Counted from the stretch's first letter, positions 47,195 through 58,705 are shown. The stretch is 64,000 nucleotides of DNA from Chloranthus sessilifolius (GCA_021018995.1 CM037591.1:69653901-69717900), one strand, 5' to 3'. The notes: generated by a model not told the origin, from the sequence alone. Numbers and translations are program-made.

Positions 47195-50100
47195 TGGTAT
47201 TGGGTGCCATCACTTGTCTAATTATTTGCCCAACCTCGACTGGGCTCACCTGTTGGGACACATGCGCATTCTTTAACGCCCCATTAATGCTTGGAAATGG
47301 AGTGGGAATGTCATCAACAAATCTCTTACAGTTATATGGGCAGGCATTCTTCTCAGCTGAGTCTCTAGTATATGCTCTCGACTTATTTTCTTGAATGGGT
47401 TCACTGTACTGTCCTTCTTTCCCTCTGGCTGTGCTAGTGCTGGTGATGTTGCTGTTGCTATTGCTATTGCAGTTATTGCTGCTGTTGCCTCAGGTTGTTT
47501 CGAGATTCTTTCCAATTTGGTAATGAATTCCACTGCCCCCTCCCTATAGCTGCTACCGGTGTTAGCATTGGTTTGCTCATAGCTCAGCGAGACCTGATGT
47601 GGAACATAGGTTGATCCTGAGAGCTGGAATGGTATGGCTGTCAGCACCTGAAGTGCATGTACTGATGGCTCTAGGAGGGTAGGTAAGACCTGGCTTATCT
47701 CAGTGATGGATGGGAGGGTGGCAAAATTAGGCCGAATGGGGGTGGTGAAGCTTGAGGATGGTGATACTGGGGAAAGGGGGTAAAAGTAGGCCATTGATAG
47801 TTGACAGGTGCTGGCGGGGATCGAGGGTTTGATGGGCCATTAGGTAATTGATGGGGGTGGCAGAGTTTGCCGGTGGTTGAACCAGGGGTAATGGGGTGGG
47901 CGCAGGCCATTGGTAGTTTGTTGGTGGTGGAGGATTTGGGGCCTGTTGGTTTATTAGGTAATTGATGGGGGTGGTAGAATATGGTTGATACACATTTATT
48001 TGTACATAATTTATGAGAGTGGATGGTAGAAAATAGGCCCTAAGATCTAGGAGTTCTATTTGTGGTGTAGGAGTGGGAAAGTAATCCGCCAAATTCAAGG
48101 GTTCAATCACCCCAATGGTTCTTTCTTCTCGGTTTTGCTGCCTTGGGACCACAAAATTTTCTCTGTTACTAATGTAATCAGTGGGACTAAACTCATACTC
48201 TTCATCAATTTCCTCTACCAAACCTATGGTGGGTCTAGAACCTGCTATTCCGATAGGGTGTGGTGGCAAAGGCACCTGGTGAATATTCGCATGCTGGTTT
48301 GCTTGGGTGGGTGCAGGGGGAATGATCTGCCCAGCATCGATTAAATCTTGGATCACTTGTTTCAATAGGAAGCAGCGATCAGTCGGGTGACTTGGGCCCT
48401 GGTGGAAATTATAATGAGTATTCGGGTCAAAGTTATATGGAATAGGATTGGGAGGAGGTCGTGGTTAAAGCACAATTACTAATCCCTTTTTAATTAATAA
48501 AGGTAAAAGTACACTTAAAGATTGCCCCAAGGGCATAAAAATATGATCATAACAGGCTCTCCTTTCCAGGGTCATTTACATTCCCTGCCCATTCCCGACT
48601 CTTTGTACTGGCCCTGTCCTGACGGGACCTGGTTGCGCTGCTTTAAATTAGAAGGGGGCTACATTATTATTGTTGGGCCAGGTGTTTGCAATATTCAGTA
48701 TCTCTGCCCCTGTTCTTCTATCATTTCTCTGCTCGGAAAACCTCCTAACCCTGCTAGGTCCCCCTGAAGCATTCTTGCTGAGCCGTCTTTCCCTGATGGC
48801 ATCCTCAGCGGTTGGCGTTTATTACCAAATCAGTAAAACTGGACTGCTATTGGTAGACAAGAAAATCAAAAATCACTGGTAAAGTGTTCTTTGAAATCAT
48901 CTCTATCTGCTCATCGTCTGGTATTCTATTTCTGACTTAAGCTGCCAGTGCTCTCTAACACCCTAAATAGTCGTCGAAGGTCTCATTGGGATTCTGTTTC
49001 AAATGGGACAAATCAGACTTGCGCGGTTCAATATCAGTATTGTAGACATACTGTTCCTGGAACAAATGTATTAATCCTTCCATGTCTTCATCATGGATGG
49101 TTCAAGAGACGTGAACCACCTCGGAGCCAGACTGGTCAAACTCTTCTGAAAGACTTTTTATTAGCAGTCTCTCGTCCCCCCCTTACTGGCACATGTCCCC
49201 ACAATGGGACTTAAGGTGTGCAATCGGGTTACCCGTGCCATTGTACTTGTCGAATACTGGCCTTTTAAATTTGGGAGGCAGGGGGACCTCGACAAACAGG
49301 CATAAATCCGTGAAGTCTATGGTGTGGATTTCAGCACCACCCATCTTCTGTAATTGCTTCTGGATTTTATCCAACTATTCTTTCAGTTGTTCCGACTCCT
49401 TGTACATGGGGGTCGTCTTCTCAATTATTAGCCTGAACTCACTTTGGGCTGCCAGGGGTGGGGTAATTGTAGGTGGAGGATTGACATTGGTCACTGCCCG
49501 GCATAGGCCCCACTGTTTCTGATCTCGTCCTCCTCATACTGCTGGTCTACATAGAGTGCAGTGAGGACGAGATTTTCATGTTGATATATGAATTGGATGT
49601 GGGTTGGGTGAGCCCCTTGAATATAAGGGAAGTGTTGTGGGGCGATGGGTTACTGGTAGTTTGGTTTAGGGGTGGGGCCTGATGAGACCATTGGACATGG
49701 GGGAAGGTTTGGAGATGGTCTTAGGGTATGGAGCCATGGGAAAATTGGGTTTGAGGTAGGGCATGGGTTTGACCCTATTGTGAAGGTTGGGGGTCGGTGA
49801 AATTTTGGGGGTATTGTGGAGGGTATGAGGCTTGGGCCTGGGTCATGGGCCCTAGGTAGGTTTGGGCCATAAGGCCTTGATCAGGTTGGGTTTGGGTAAA
49901 GGGCATGGAATTTGGGGGATCTTGGCCTATTAGGCCTTGATGGGTATGGCCCATTGGGTTTTGGAGGGCTTGGGCCATGGGCCATTGGTCGATATGGGCC
50001 TAGGTTGTGGGCCCTCGGGGTATGTGGGCCTGGCCCACTAGGTTTTGAGTGGTATGGGCCATGGGCCATTGGTGGGTATGGGCCATAGACCCTTGGAGGG

Positions 50101-51431
50101 TTTGGGCTTGGGCAAAGAGGTTTGGGCTATGGGCCCTAGATGGGTTTGGGCCATGGACCCTTGGGGTAAGGGTTTGGGTAATGGACCCTTGGGGTAAGTG
50201 GGCTTGGCCCACTAGGTTTTGAGGGGTATGGACCATTGTTGGGTATGGGCCATGGGCCCTTGGTGGGTTTGGGCTTAGGCCAAATGGGTTTGGGCCATGG
50301 GCCCTTGGATAAGGGTTTGGGAAATGGGCCCTTAGGGTATGTGGGCCTGGCCCATTGGGTTTTGAGGGGTATGGGCCATTGGTGAGTATGGGCCATTGGC
50401 CCTTGGAGGGTTTGGGTTGGGGCCAAATGGGTTTGCGCCATGGGCCCTTGCGGTATGTGGGCCTGGCCTACTAGGTTTCGAGGGGTATGGGTCATGGGCC
50501 ATTGGTGGGTTTGGGCCATGGGCCCTTGGGTATGGGTGATGGGGTGTTAGGCCATTGGGCCTTGGAGATCATGGGTGGTGGGGTTGGGCCAATGGGCCTT
50601 GGAGATCATGGGTGGTGGGGTTTTGGGCCAATGGGCTTTGGGGTATATGGGAGATGGGGGTTTGGCTGGTGTGAATTATGAGGAGTTGATGGGGATCATG
50701 GGAGAGTGAAGCATGGAGATTGGCTAGGGTATGGGATGGGTCCATGGATGTGGGGTGTGGATGATGGGTGGTGTTTTGAGAAGCCTTTCATAAGGAGTAG
50801 GCTTGGAACATCTCATCCATCATGGTGATGGAAGGAGGATCGGATGTGGGTGATGGATTTAAGGGATGATTGGGTATAGATGGGGTGGATGTGGAGGGAA
50901 AATTAGGCATGGCCATGGTAAGTGATGGGATATGGGATGGATTGAAGGAATGGGGTGGGGCATTAGCAAAGGGGGATGATGAAGGGTAAAGTGTGGGTGT
51001 TTAAGAAAAACCGGGTATGGCTCTAGTAAAAATGAGAATTGCCCGGGTAGATGGGGGGACTTGTGGGGGGTTGGATAAGGCGAAAGTGGTATATGTGAAT
51101 GTGGGTGGATCGGACCTATAGGGGGAAGATGGGAAATGGGGCATGGATGTGGATGGGGAATGTATAGGATTTGGCACGGAAGTGGATGGAAAATGTGTTG
51201 GATTTGGCATGGGCATGGTTTGGGCAAGAGATGGAGAATTGGGGGTTGGACTTTGGATGTTTTGGGTTGTAGCGATTGGGAAAATGGGCCGCCAAATAGG
51301 CCGATAACGGAAAAGGGCGATTGGGTAAGGGGGATGGATGTGGAAATGTCTCTCGAATGGGAGTGGGTTGGTGAATGTAGTGGGGATGAGTCGGGATCGG
51401 CGTAAGCTGGGTCCACTACCCACGACATCAT
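47195..51431 (-). pseudogene. gag: E3 gag remnant with expanded Pro-rich region
   Basis: The proposed start MMSWVVDPAYADPDSSPLHS (51431) opens a Pro/His/Ser-rich segment. Then comes a minisatellite-coded GPWPKP-type region (49780-50690). The capsid-like core begins near 49374 with RPVFDKYNGTGNPIAHLKSH and continues in shifted frames with FQKSLTSLAPRWFT, QEQYVYNTDIEP, KSDLSHLKQNPNETFDDYL. Later come LKQVIQDLIDAGQI (48365), a Pro-rich linker and a block ETQLRRMPAHITVRDLLMT (about 47330) typical of Tat polyproteins just before protease. Stops and frameshifts are numerous. The start is tentative. Confidence 0.7.
49780..50690 (-). repeat. GGGCCATGGGCCC-rich minisatellite in E3 gag
   Basis: Higher-order tandem units of roughly 90-130 bp built from TTTGGGCCATGGGCCCTTGG, GTATGTGGGCCTGGCCCA and TTTTGAGGGGTATGGGCCA. 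On the minus strand all frames stay open over long stretches and encode Pro/Gly/His-rich repeats, which explains several overlapping ORFs here. Confidence 0.85.
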
Positions 51432-52787
51432 TCGTTGGGATGTTTGGTATGGGTGCCTTGGAAATTTCCTCCTTCCCCTATGGGAGGATGGAGGGCAAGA
51501 TGATATCGTCGTGTCGATACCATAAAGACTATCTTTAGATTTTTTTATTTTTAATTTTTTGGAATTTTTTTTTTGAAAACAAATGTTCCAAGGCTTTGGA
51601 ATTCCCTTCTCGGGTGGCTTTTGTACCCTAATTTAAGTTCCGCGGCAACGATTCTGAAGCACTTCGAAAGAATCAAAGGAAGGCCTTCAATTTATTGAAG
51701 GCACGAAAATCGAGGCAAACAGCCCGATCTCTCAAAATGAGTCAAAAAGAAGTTACCTTCTTTTGATTGGCGAGGGCATATTGGATGTCAGAGATGGCAG
51801 GGCTCAAACAGAGGCACTAAACACACTAATCAGGGGACTCGAGATATGAAAAAAGGCCACAGATCCAAACTAGGCTGCTCTGAATTGCACTGGCACAACT
51901 AATACATGCACCAGGCCAAAAGTGCCTAATTTAAAGCTGACACAACTAATAGTTGCGCCAGTGTACTGTTGGGACAATTAGTTGCACCAGAGCAATTTAG
52001 CTCTCCAGCTTGCTTGGCTACAGCCACTTCAGTCTATGGTTGGTCTCCAAACTAGTTTTTTGTGGAAGCTAGGCTTCTGGGAACTGGCTTATTTTATATA
52101 ATCAATCCTCTCCTTACCGAATCCTAAAGGTTTGAGTCTGGTATAACTCGCTAGCGCGCTCCCCAAGGGTTTTAAGCTTTGGAATGGGAACCCACCCGAT
52201 ATACCTCTGGCACAAGCGCCTTCTCAGATACTAGGTGGGCTGGGACTTTACTGGATCATCACCACTAGGGGCTGCTGCCATACTAAGACTCGGGTGGTTG
52301 TATGCGTGCCTAAACCAAACCCTTTTAAAATCTACACCATAAAAATAAGTTAATCAAGGTCCCTATTCTTGGTTTAATTTTAAATTTTTTCAAAGCCTTT
52401 TTTTTATGAAAGTTTTCTTTAGTTCAAAGACCCGGGGTGATGACCCCATGCCGCCACTACGGGCCGACGTCCATTGTTAGGATATGTTTAGACAAGTAGG
52501 CCCGCCAAATGGCTAAGGCACTTTAAATGACGAGAAAGTAAAAAAATTAAAAGACAATGCTCAAGTAGGCCCGCCAATCGGCTAAGGCACCAAAAATGAT
52601 GGAAATATAAAGAAAATAAGGACGATGCGCAAGTAGGCCCGCCAATCGGCTAAGGCACGTAAATGATGTAAAAGTAAATGACGTAATCAGAGGGGTGAGT
52701 AAAAAAAATAAATAAATAACAGCAATAAAGAGGTTAGTAAAATAAAAAAATAAATGGGCCAAGTTCAAGGGGAAGCTCTACTAGCTA
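51432..52787 (-). other. E3 leader (5' untranslated region)
   Basis: Between gag and primer site. It contains three CAAC-type palindromes at 51890-51990 (inner arms CAAC/GTTG, centre TAATA) and a tandem repeat of about 63-69 bp, three units from about 52493 to 52660, built on CAAGTAGGCCCGCCAAWYGGCT. No coding signal. Confidence 0.6.
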
Positions 52788-52806
52788 CTCCCTAGCAGAG
52801 TCGCCA
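52788..52806 (-). other. E3 primer binding site
   Basis: The minus strand reads TGGCGACTCTGCTAGGGAG two bases after the LTR end. From memory TGGCGACTC... sites of Tat/Ogre elements are attributed to an Arg tRNA; the exact tRNA is not verified here. Confidence 0.7.
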
Positions 52807-52808
52807 TC

Positions 52809-53924
52809 TGTGCAACTGTTGGATTTGTGACGATCCTGTCACGGCGATGCGCTCACTAACAAAAATATAGAGTCGCCACCCGGAGCTTTTGGTGTCCCAA
52901 GAAACCTAGTTCATTTTACGCGCACCGAAGTGCTAAAAATATGACTCTGAATCTGGTCCACACCAAAAGTTCTTGGGTAGGGGCATCGGTTATCAATTGG
53001 GAAGGTGTTAGGCACCCAATCAACCCAAAATGCGGTCTCTACTTAAGGCCAAAACAAGAAATAATAAAAAAGAAAGAAAAAGGCCTACTCATGCCCAAAT
53101 GGGTCTTAAAATCGTATTTGTGACCCTCCGTTCCTACCAAAAATTCGGTGGCGTAACAGCACAAATGGGAGGATTGAGGAGAAACCAAGAAGGTAGAGGA
53201 AGAGAGGGGAGAGCCGGAACTCTCGGGCCCTTGTTGCACCGTTGGGGAGCCTTACATTGGCTTGCTTTGGTGAGCTTTTGAAGGCTTGTTGGTATGGAAT
53301 GGGGTTCTAACTCCTAAGGCTTGAAGCTAAAAGGTAGAGAGGGAAGGCAAAGGGATTACACGCACCTAACCTAAGGGCTTTTAGTGAAATGCTAAGGTCT
53401 AAGAGAGCTTTTTGAAATCTGGAATTCGTATGGGAAGTGTGTACCAAAGGGAGAAAGATCTTCTCACTTTAACCTCTTTCTCTCTTAGGCCAAAATTCTC
53501 AACCCTTAAACAAAAGGGATGGGGGCCCTATTTATAGGAAAAGGATAGATTAGGAGAGTGTTTAGATGCTAATCAAGGTTATAAATTAGTTAATCAAGCA
53601 TTTAAGGTTTCCTAGAGTTTCAAGGGTTTAGAGAAGTGGGAAGATGGGCTTTAATGGTGGATGATGGGTTAATAGTTTAGATCACTTATGAGTTGCAAAT
53701 AGGTGTTAAAAGGGCGCAATAAAGTTATCAAAACACAAGGACTAAGGTGGTCAACAAGTCAAACCCAAACTTCGAAATTTGAGGCAAAAACTAGAGGTCA
53801 TTGTTCATATACCTGGCGCAACTATTAGTTGCGCCAGGCAAATATACAGTAAAATAGTTCCGTACAGTAGCCTGGAAGTTGGCTTTGCGAGGGGTGGGGG
53901 GACCCATTTATACCAGGAACAACT
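52809..53924 (-). mobile_element. E3 5' LTR, interrupted by E4
   Basis: Starts on the plus strand with TGTGCAACTG and follows the 3' LTR closely, including TATA box (about 53528) and a perfect CAAC palindrome at 53812-53838. It breaks at 53924 inside the second palindrome, where E4 begins; the rest lies beyond 64000. Confidence 0.85.
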
Positions 53925-54343
53925 TGTGACAGGCCAGATTTTTGCGCCTAGAAATTCGTGCCATCAGGATCATACTCAGGATGATCCCCAAGACAAATCA
54001 CGAAGTGTCTGCTCGTATAGCGGAAACCAACCAGACACTATCCAGCAGTGGTAGATCGAGTCATCACAAGGCATTTAAAATAGAAAGAAGCAATAAAATA
54101 AACATGTATCTAAATACATAAAAATATACATTCCCCAAAAAGGAATCAAGAAGAACCAATGGTGATGGACATCCATCACCCAAAACAATGGTTCCTAGTA
54201 ATGGTTCCAATAGAATGTATGGTAATACTATAAAAGGAAGAAAATATCTACAGAAAGTAAATAGAGAAGTGGCCACCAGGCGCACAATAATCCAAAAGTT
54301 TAAACAAAATTCCAAAAATAGCAGACTCGTATACCCAGACTAA

Positions 54344-54531
54344 GGATAAAAGTCGTCCGCCTGGACGTCAGTCTCCTCGTCCTCAGCCTCAGCCTCTAGA
54401 TCAGGCTGGTAGTCAGGGTCGCACCCAGTGCCAGGAACTCTAGTCTCAGAACCTAAAATGTTAATGGAAACAGGGTGAGCTACATCATAGCTCAATAGAA
54501 GAATACCAACTAAAGTGCGATGAATATGCAA
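54344..54531 (-). other. acidic peptide-like frame in E4 3' LTR
   Basis: A 63-codon open frame starting MHIHRTLVGILLLSYDVAHP and ending DEETDVQADDFYP. The C-terminal half (DPDYQPDLEAEAEDEE) corresponds to the acidic frames of family A, E1 and E2. In E4 it is uninterrupted and has an ATG. Confidence 0.5.
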
Positions 54532-55647
54532 GACATGATATTTTAAAGCAAGAAATCAAATCAGAATGTACAAACAGGCAAAATCAGAGTAAATACTGAG
54601 TTTGTAAACAAGAAACAGCTGTGATGCAGATATATAATCAGTGACTTAAATTGTATTTGTTTTCTAACTTAAGAAACTCCCGTGAATATATAACACGGAG
54701 TAAACAGGAATTTACTGATAGGAAACCCCAACCAATCGTCGTTCATATGAACAATCTTAGTTTGCAACAATGCCTCATCTATGGAGTGCAATTGTGCCGA
54801 GAGAATACAAGCAGATGCACAAGTGTGCCAGGCATCAGATATACCGCCGGGTCGGTGGGGATCATCTGGTTAAACCATCAAATCACATACACACATATAC
54901 CTCACAGATCAGATAGCAGAAATCAGGAGCAGGTTTCAGAAATAAATCAAAAAACAGAAATCAGAGATAGCAGGAATTTATGATATGCTTACATGCTTGT
55001 TAAAAATAGAAATCAGGGCACAGATATGAAATAAACATGAAATCATACTCAAAACAGTTTAGGTTGGTTTTCCCCTACCTCAGATTAGACCTTTTTCTAA
55101 GCAAATCCAATGCTTTTTCCAAGCAATCGGAAAGTTCTTATTCACAGCCTCCACTCTTAGTCTACATCACACACATGATGATGTATAAAATTTTTATCCC
55201 AATTATTAATAATATTGACGTATTTAAGTGTTTTCTCAAAACCGAGACGGAAATGGGTAATTTCGTGTTGACTTGAAACTTGACCCAACTTCCCACTTTA
55301 TTTTAACTTTCAAAACATTTGATTAAAGATTTGGTTAATCCTAAAAAAGTTATATCTCGTCGTACTCTTTCCAACGTATCAAGAATCGCGTCAATCGGAG
55401 TTCGGGACAAAGAGTTATGGCCAAAATACCGAAGCTATATCGATACTTCAGTCAAAACGTGCTAACTTAGAACTTGACCAAACTTCCAGCTCAATTTTGA
55501 TCATCAAACAATTTATTCATAATTTAGTTGATTCATAAAAGTTGTAGATTTAGTTGTCCTCTTTCCAATGCCGCAAGAATTGCATCAATCGGAGTTCGGA
55601 GTAAACAATTATGGCCAAAACACTGAAGCAGTGTCGGCACAGTCAAA

Positions 55648-55932
55648 TTGATCGATCAACACATCATATTGATCGATCAATACCACATTGATCGATCAAT
55701 TTCACCATTGATCGATCAACCATCTTATTGATCAATCAATTTCACCATTGATCGATCAATGCTATCGGGAATGAACCTCCAGTAACCTAACTTGTTTTTC
55801 CAATTGTATATATAATTTGATCGATCAATCACTCAAATTGATCGATCAATACCAAATTTGATCGATCAATCACCTAGATTGATCGATCAATACCCAATTT
55901 TGATCGATCAATCACCCCATTTATCGATAAAA
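55648..55932 (-). promoter_or_regulatory. TTGATCGATCAA array in E4 3' LTR
   Basis: About eleven copies of TTGATCGATCAA in two groups (55648-55760 and 55817-55915), mostly about 20 bp apart. A TATATATAATTTG stretch lies between the groups (near 55806). Confidence 0.85.
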
Positions 55933-56779
55933 AACCTTCAGAAATGCACTGCCATACGGTTTTATCATTTTTGATCTATTTTCATCCAAATCTTCTACGA
56001 TCTTCATCGAATCACACACACATCCACACCAAACTAAAACAATGATTTATTCTATAATCTAAACCATTAAAATCAAAGAAAACTAACCTTTCTTCAATCG
56101 ACTTCGCGGCTTTAAGGATCGTTGCCGAAGAGGGTTTCGAAATGAAACTTTCGGATTTCCACGGTGAATCCACAGAGATTGATCACAAGGACTTGAAGAT
56201 GATGTCGTTCATCCTTACGCGTCGATCTTAACCTCTTCCAAGCGCGGGGGACGATTCCAAAGTGACCGGCTCTTTGAAAATGGGGTTTTTAAAGAAACAG
56301 GGGTTTCTAATGAAAAGGGGTTTGAACTGTCAAAATTTACAAATGGCACAATGCCATTGATACCGACGTCATGAGCTTTGCGAAGAGTGTGGAGTTTTCT
56401 ACGCAATGGCGATCTCGCGGTCGGAATCTCACGAGAAGGGGTTTGAAGGTTGACGGGAGCTCTCTCTCTCTCTCTCTAGCTTTCAAATTTGTAAGGCTAA
56501 ACTTAGCCTTCAAGCAACCAAAAAAACCCAAAATATCTAAGATATTCTCAATCTAAGTTCTATCCCTTTAACTTAGGCTTGGCTTCGGTGTTGAGCGGCA
56601 CACGGTGCGTCAGTGCACGGCTTTCATACTAAAGGCCCAAATGCACATTTAAATCTTAATCCGTCTGCACAAAGTTATTCTAATATTATTTTAATATTTA
56701 TTATTATATAAAAATCTATGATGACATCGGTTTTCGTGTTGACCACACATACGAGGTCAGTCGAGTTCAGGTTTGATTT

Positions 56780-57190
56780 TTTGGGTTATTACATTCTTCC
56801 CACCTTAAAGAATTTTCGTCCTCGAAAATTGACATGCCAGTTTCAAAAAGGTATGAATATATTTCAATATGCCCAAAAATTAGGGTCATTATATTTACCT
56901 CTCCTCAAGGAATTTTCGCCTTCGAAACTGCATAACATACCTGAGCAGGTCTACTATCCACACAGGTTTAAACAAAGCAGTGATAATTATGTCACAAAAT
57001 TCTATTGTATTATAGTAATAGATAAAAATAGAATAGCTAAGTTCTAAATTATTATTGCTAATAATATTATTATAAAATTTAATTTATTTCGATTTTTATG
57101 CCAGGCACGTATATCAAAGTAGTCGAGTTTTGTATAGAATTTTAGGGTCATTACATTATCCCCCCCTTAGGAATTTTAGTCCCCGAAAAT
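56780..57190 (-). other. three tandem PPT/LTR-start junctions of E4
   Basis: On the minus strand, a block of type TTTCGRGGACKAAAATTC, a purine tract, then TGTAATRACCC occurs three times, with LTR-start bases at 57155, 56893 and 56793. The outermost has AAGGGGGGATAA before TGTAATGACCC, the second GAGGAGAGGTAAA before TATAATGACCC, the third AAGGTGGGAAGAA before TGTAATAACCC. A weaker fourth copy is near 59325-59375. The true LTR start is taken as 57155, but the 5' LTR end that would decide it is outside the window. Confidence 0.6.
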
Positions 57191-57255
57191 GTCTAACGGA
57201 TACTAACAGTTTGAACCCTAGCAAATGTGCACAGAACATCAAAATGAATATTTGG

Positions 57256-58098
57256 TTACAGGGACAACAGATGCATCCCCCTCAAGTGCAACGTTAGGCT
57301 ATGCTCCCCATCATCTTGTGCTTGCCCGTCAGGCACCTCCTCAACTGAAGCTGGTGGTATATCCCTCTCCTCAGGTAACCTCTTGACCAATAGATTATAG
57401 CTCTTAGTCCAGTCCTTGAGCTTGAAAACTTTAATGTTCTTGGTCAAGCGAGGCTCGCCAGGAGCCAGGCTATACTCCTCTCTCAATGCGATATACTGCT
57501 CGACCATTCTTGTTATCAATTGAGCATATGGCAGCTCTTTCTTTGAAGCAGTCTTCTACTTCTCAAACAGTAAATCTCTGTCATTGATCTCGTAGACTTG
57601 TGCCAAAAATGGGGTTATGGCACACTTGATAAAAGTATCAAGCATCCATAGTCTATCAGGGAATTGGGCCCAGTAAGAGCTTGACCTGAACTATACTGAC
57701 CACAAGTCTAGCATGGCATGGGACATCTTTGACATATGGTGGCAACAACAAGTCTCCACATACCGTGAAGAACACTGTAAAGCAACGACGACATAAAATT
57801 GGTTAAATTTATAGTCAAAACCGTCAATTTTGGTGACCAATTGGGGATGGTTGTCACCCCGGCGAAAATGTTGATAAAAGAGCCTCACTATACGAGGACA
57901 AAAATGGACGTAAAATGACTCATGCAATGTTCTCAACCCTAGCGTAGTAATATAGTCGATCCCCCATTCCATTTCGATCCAATCCTTGAATAGCTTAGAG
58001 TTGAAAGCACATTCAAGCAACAATGTTTTAGAAGCCCACCACTCTTTTGGAAGTTCTTGTTGAATTAGTGGTGGGTGTGGGTTTTGAACGGGTGGCAC
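57256..58098 (-). pseudogene. E4 additional ORF
   Basis: MPPVQNPHPP starts at 58098. Then KEWWASKTLLLECAFNSKLF, FCPRIVRLFYQHFRRGD and KIDGFDYKFNQFYVVVALQC match the E2 copy (TEWWESRK, CPRLVRLF, EIDGYIFHFDFDD). After a frame break at about 57690, the C-terminal part ELPYAQLITRMVEQYI and PRLTKNIKVFKLKDW matches E2 RLPYARLITYMIE and PRMTRNVKVYKYEDL. The middle section is degenerate and no Gln tract is present. It lies in sense orientation between the pol remnant and the 3' LTR. Confidence 0.7.
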
Positions 58099-58283
58099 AT
58101 CTTGTTCGATTGGTGTTTACCACAATAGCCGAGCAAAATGCGATCCAACGAATCAAAGCAAGAAGCTCCGATAGCCGAAAATATCCCTTGAATGCAAAAG
58201 AATCAAACTCTCTCGAACGATTGATGATCTTAATCGTGCGAGTGAAAATTAAAAAACCCAAAATATAACTTAAATCTATAAAA

Positions 58284-58425
58284 TTGATCGATCAATGCTC
58301 AATTTGATCGATCAGACAGTACATTTTCACAGAACATAGTATAAACTGGTTTGATCGATCAACCTTCTTATTTGATCGATCAGATGTGTAGTTGATCGAT
58401 CAATTCACCAAATTGATCGATCAAT
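58284..58425 (-). promoter_or_regulatory. TTGATCGATCAA cluster upstream of E4 additional ORF
   Basis: Six copies of TTGATCGATCAA or one-base variants, mostly 20 bp apart, end at 58284. TATA-like TTATAGATTTAAG follows on the minus strand (about 58270-58282). The ORF starts at 58098. Same motif as both E4 LTRs. Confidence 0.8.
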
Positions 58426-58609
58426 CATTACAATCAAGTTGTTTCTTTAAACACACCTCATTAATTGCGGCATTACCCAGTCCCTATTTCACCACATATA
58501 GGGTATCAATATATGCTATCTAGACAACTCCAACTGTATGGAATTGTAATTGCCACGTACATAAAGCAATAATGGGTTAAAATTTAAAATCGTAAAAATT
58601 TCCTCTCTC

Positions 58610-58705
58610 ATTAGGTGAACAAATGCGGGTATTACTCATGAATTTCGGCTTCGCGTTCCCAGTTTGCCTCTGTAGATGAGTGATTTACTCGCAAATTCCA
58701 TGGTT
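58610..58705 (-). pseudogene. E4 pol end (chromodomain remnant)
   Basis: The minus strand reads NHSSTEANWEREAEIHE, a stop, then YPHLFT. This matches the C-terminal chromodomain tail in E2 (NHSQEEATWERES...SYPQLFG). It shows that E4 derives from a full chromovirus that lost nearly all of pol. Confidence 0.7.

Larger units (their letters stand above)
37971..53924 (-). mobile_element. Ty3/gypsy Tat-type element E3
   Basis: Minus-strand order from right to left: 5' LTR (52809 up, interrupted), primer site, leader, gag with a Pro-rich minisatellite, protease, RT, RNase H, a second RNase H, integrase, long 3' untranslated region, polypurine tract, 3' LTR (37971-39577). The extra RNase H is the hallmark of the Tat group. 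It is inserted in T2 of the same family and is itself hosting E4. Reading frames are broken throughout. Confidence 0.85.
53925..57155 (-). mobile_element. E4 3' LTR
   Basis: On the minus strand from TGTAATGACCC (57155) to CTGGCCTGTCACA (53925), about 3.2 kb. It contains three successive LTR-start-like junctions near the 57155 end, a TTGATCGATCAA array (55648-55932), two copies of the ATAACTC...CCGATTG module (55343-55428, 55534-55622) and the acidic frame (54344-54531). Confidence 0.8.

Noticed and set aside
49775..50519. Several overlapping minus-strand frames rich in Gly, Pro and His
   Set aside because: All are frames of one minisatellite within E3 gag, not separate genes.
55648..55932. 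Regular palindromic repeats that superficially resemble a CRISPR array
   Set aside because: Plant nuclear context, repeats of 12-14 bp with short AT-rich gaps, no cas genes; they are LTR sites.
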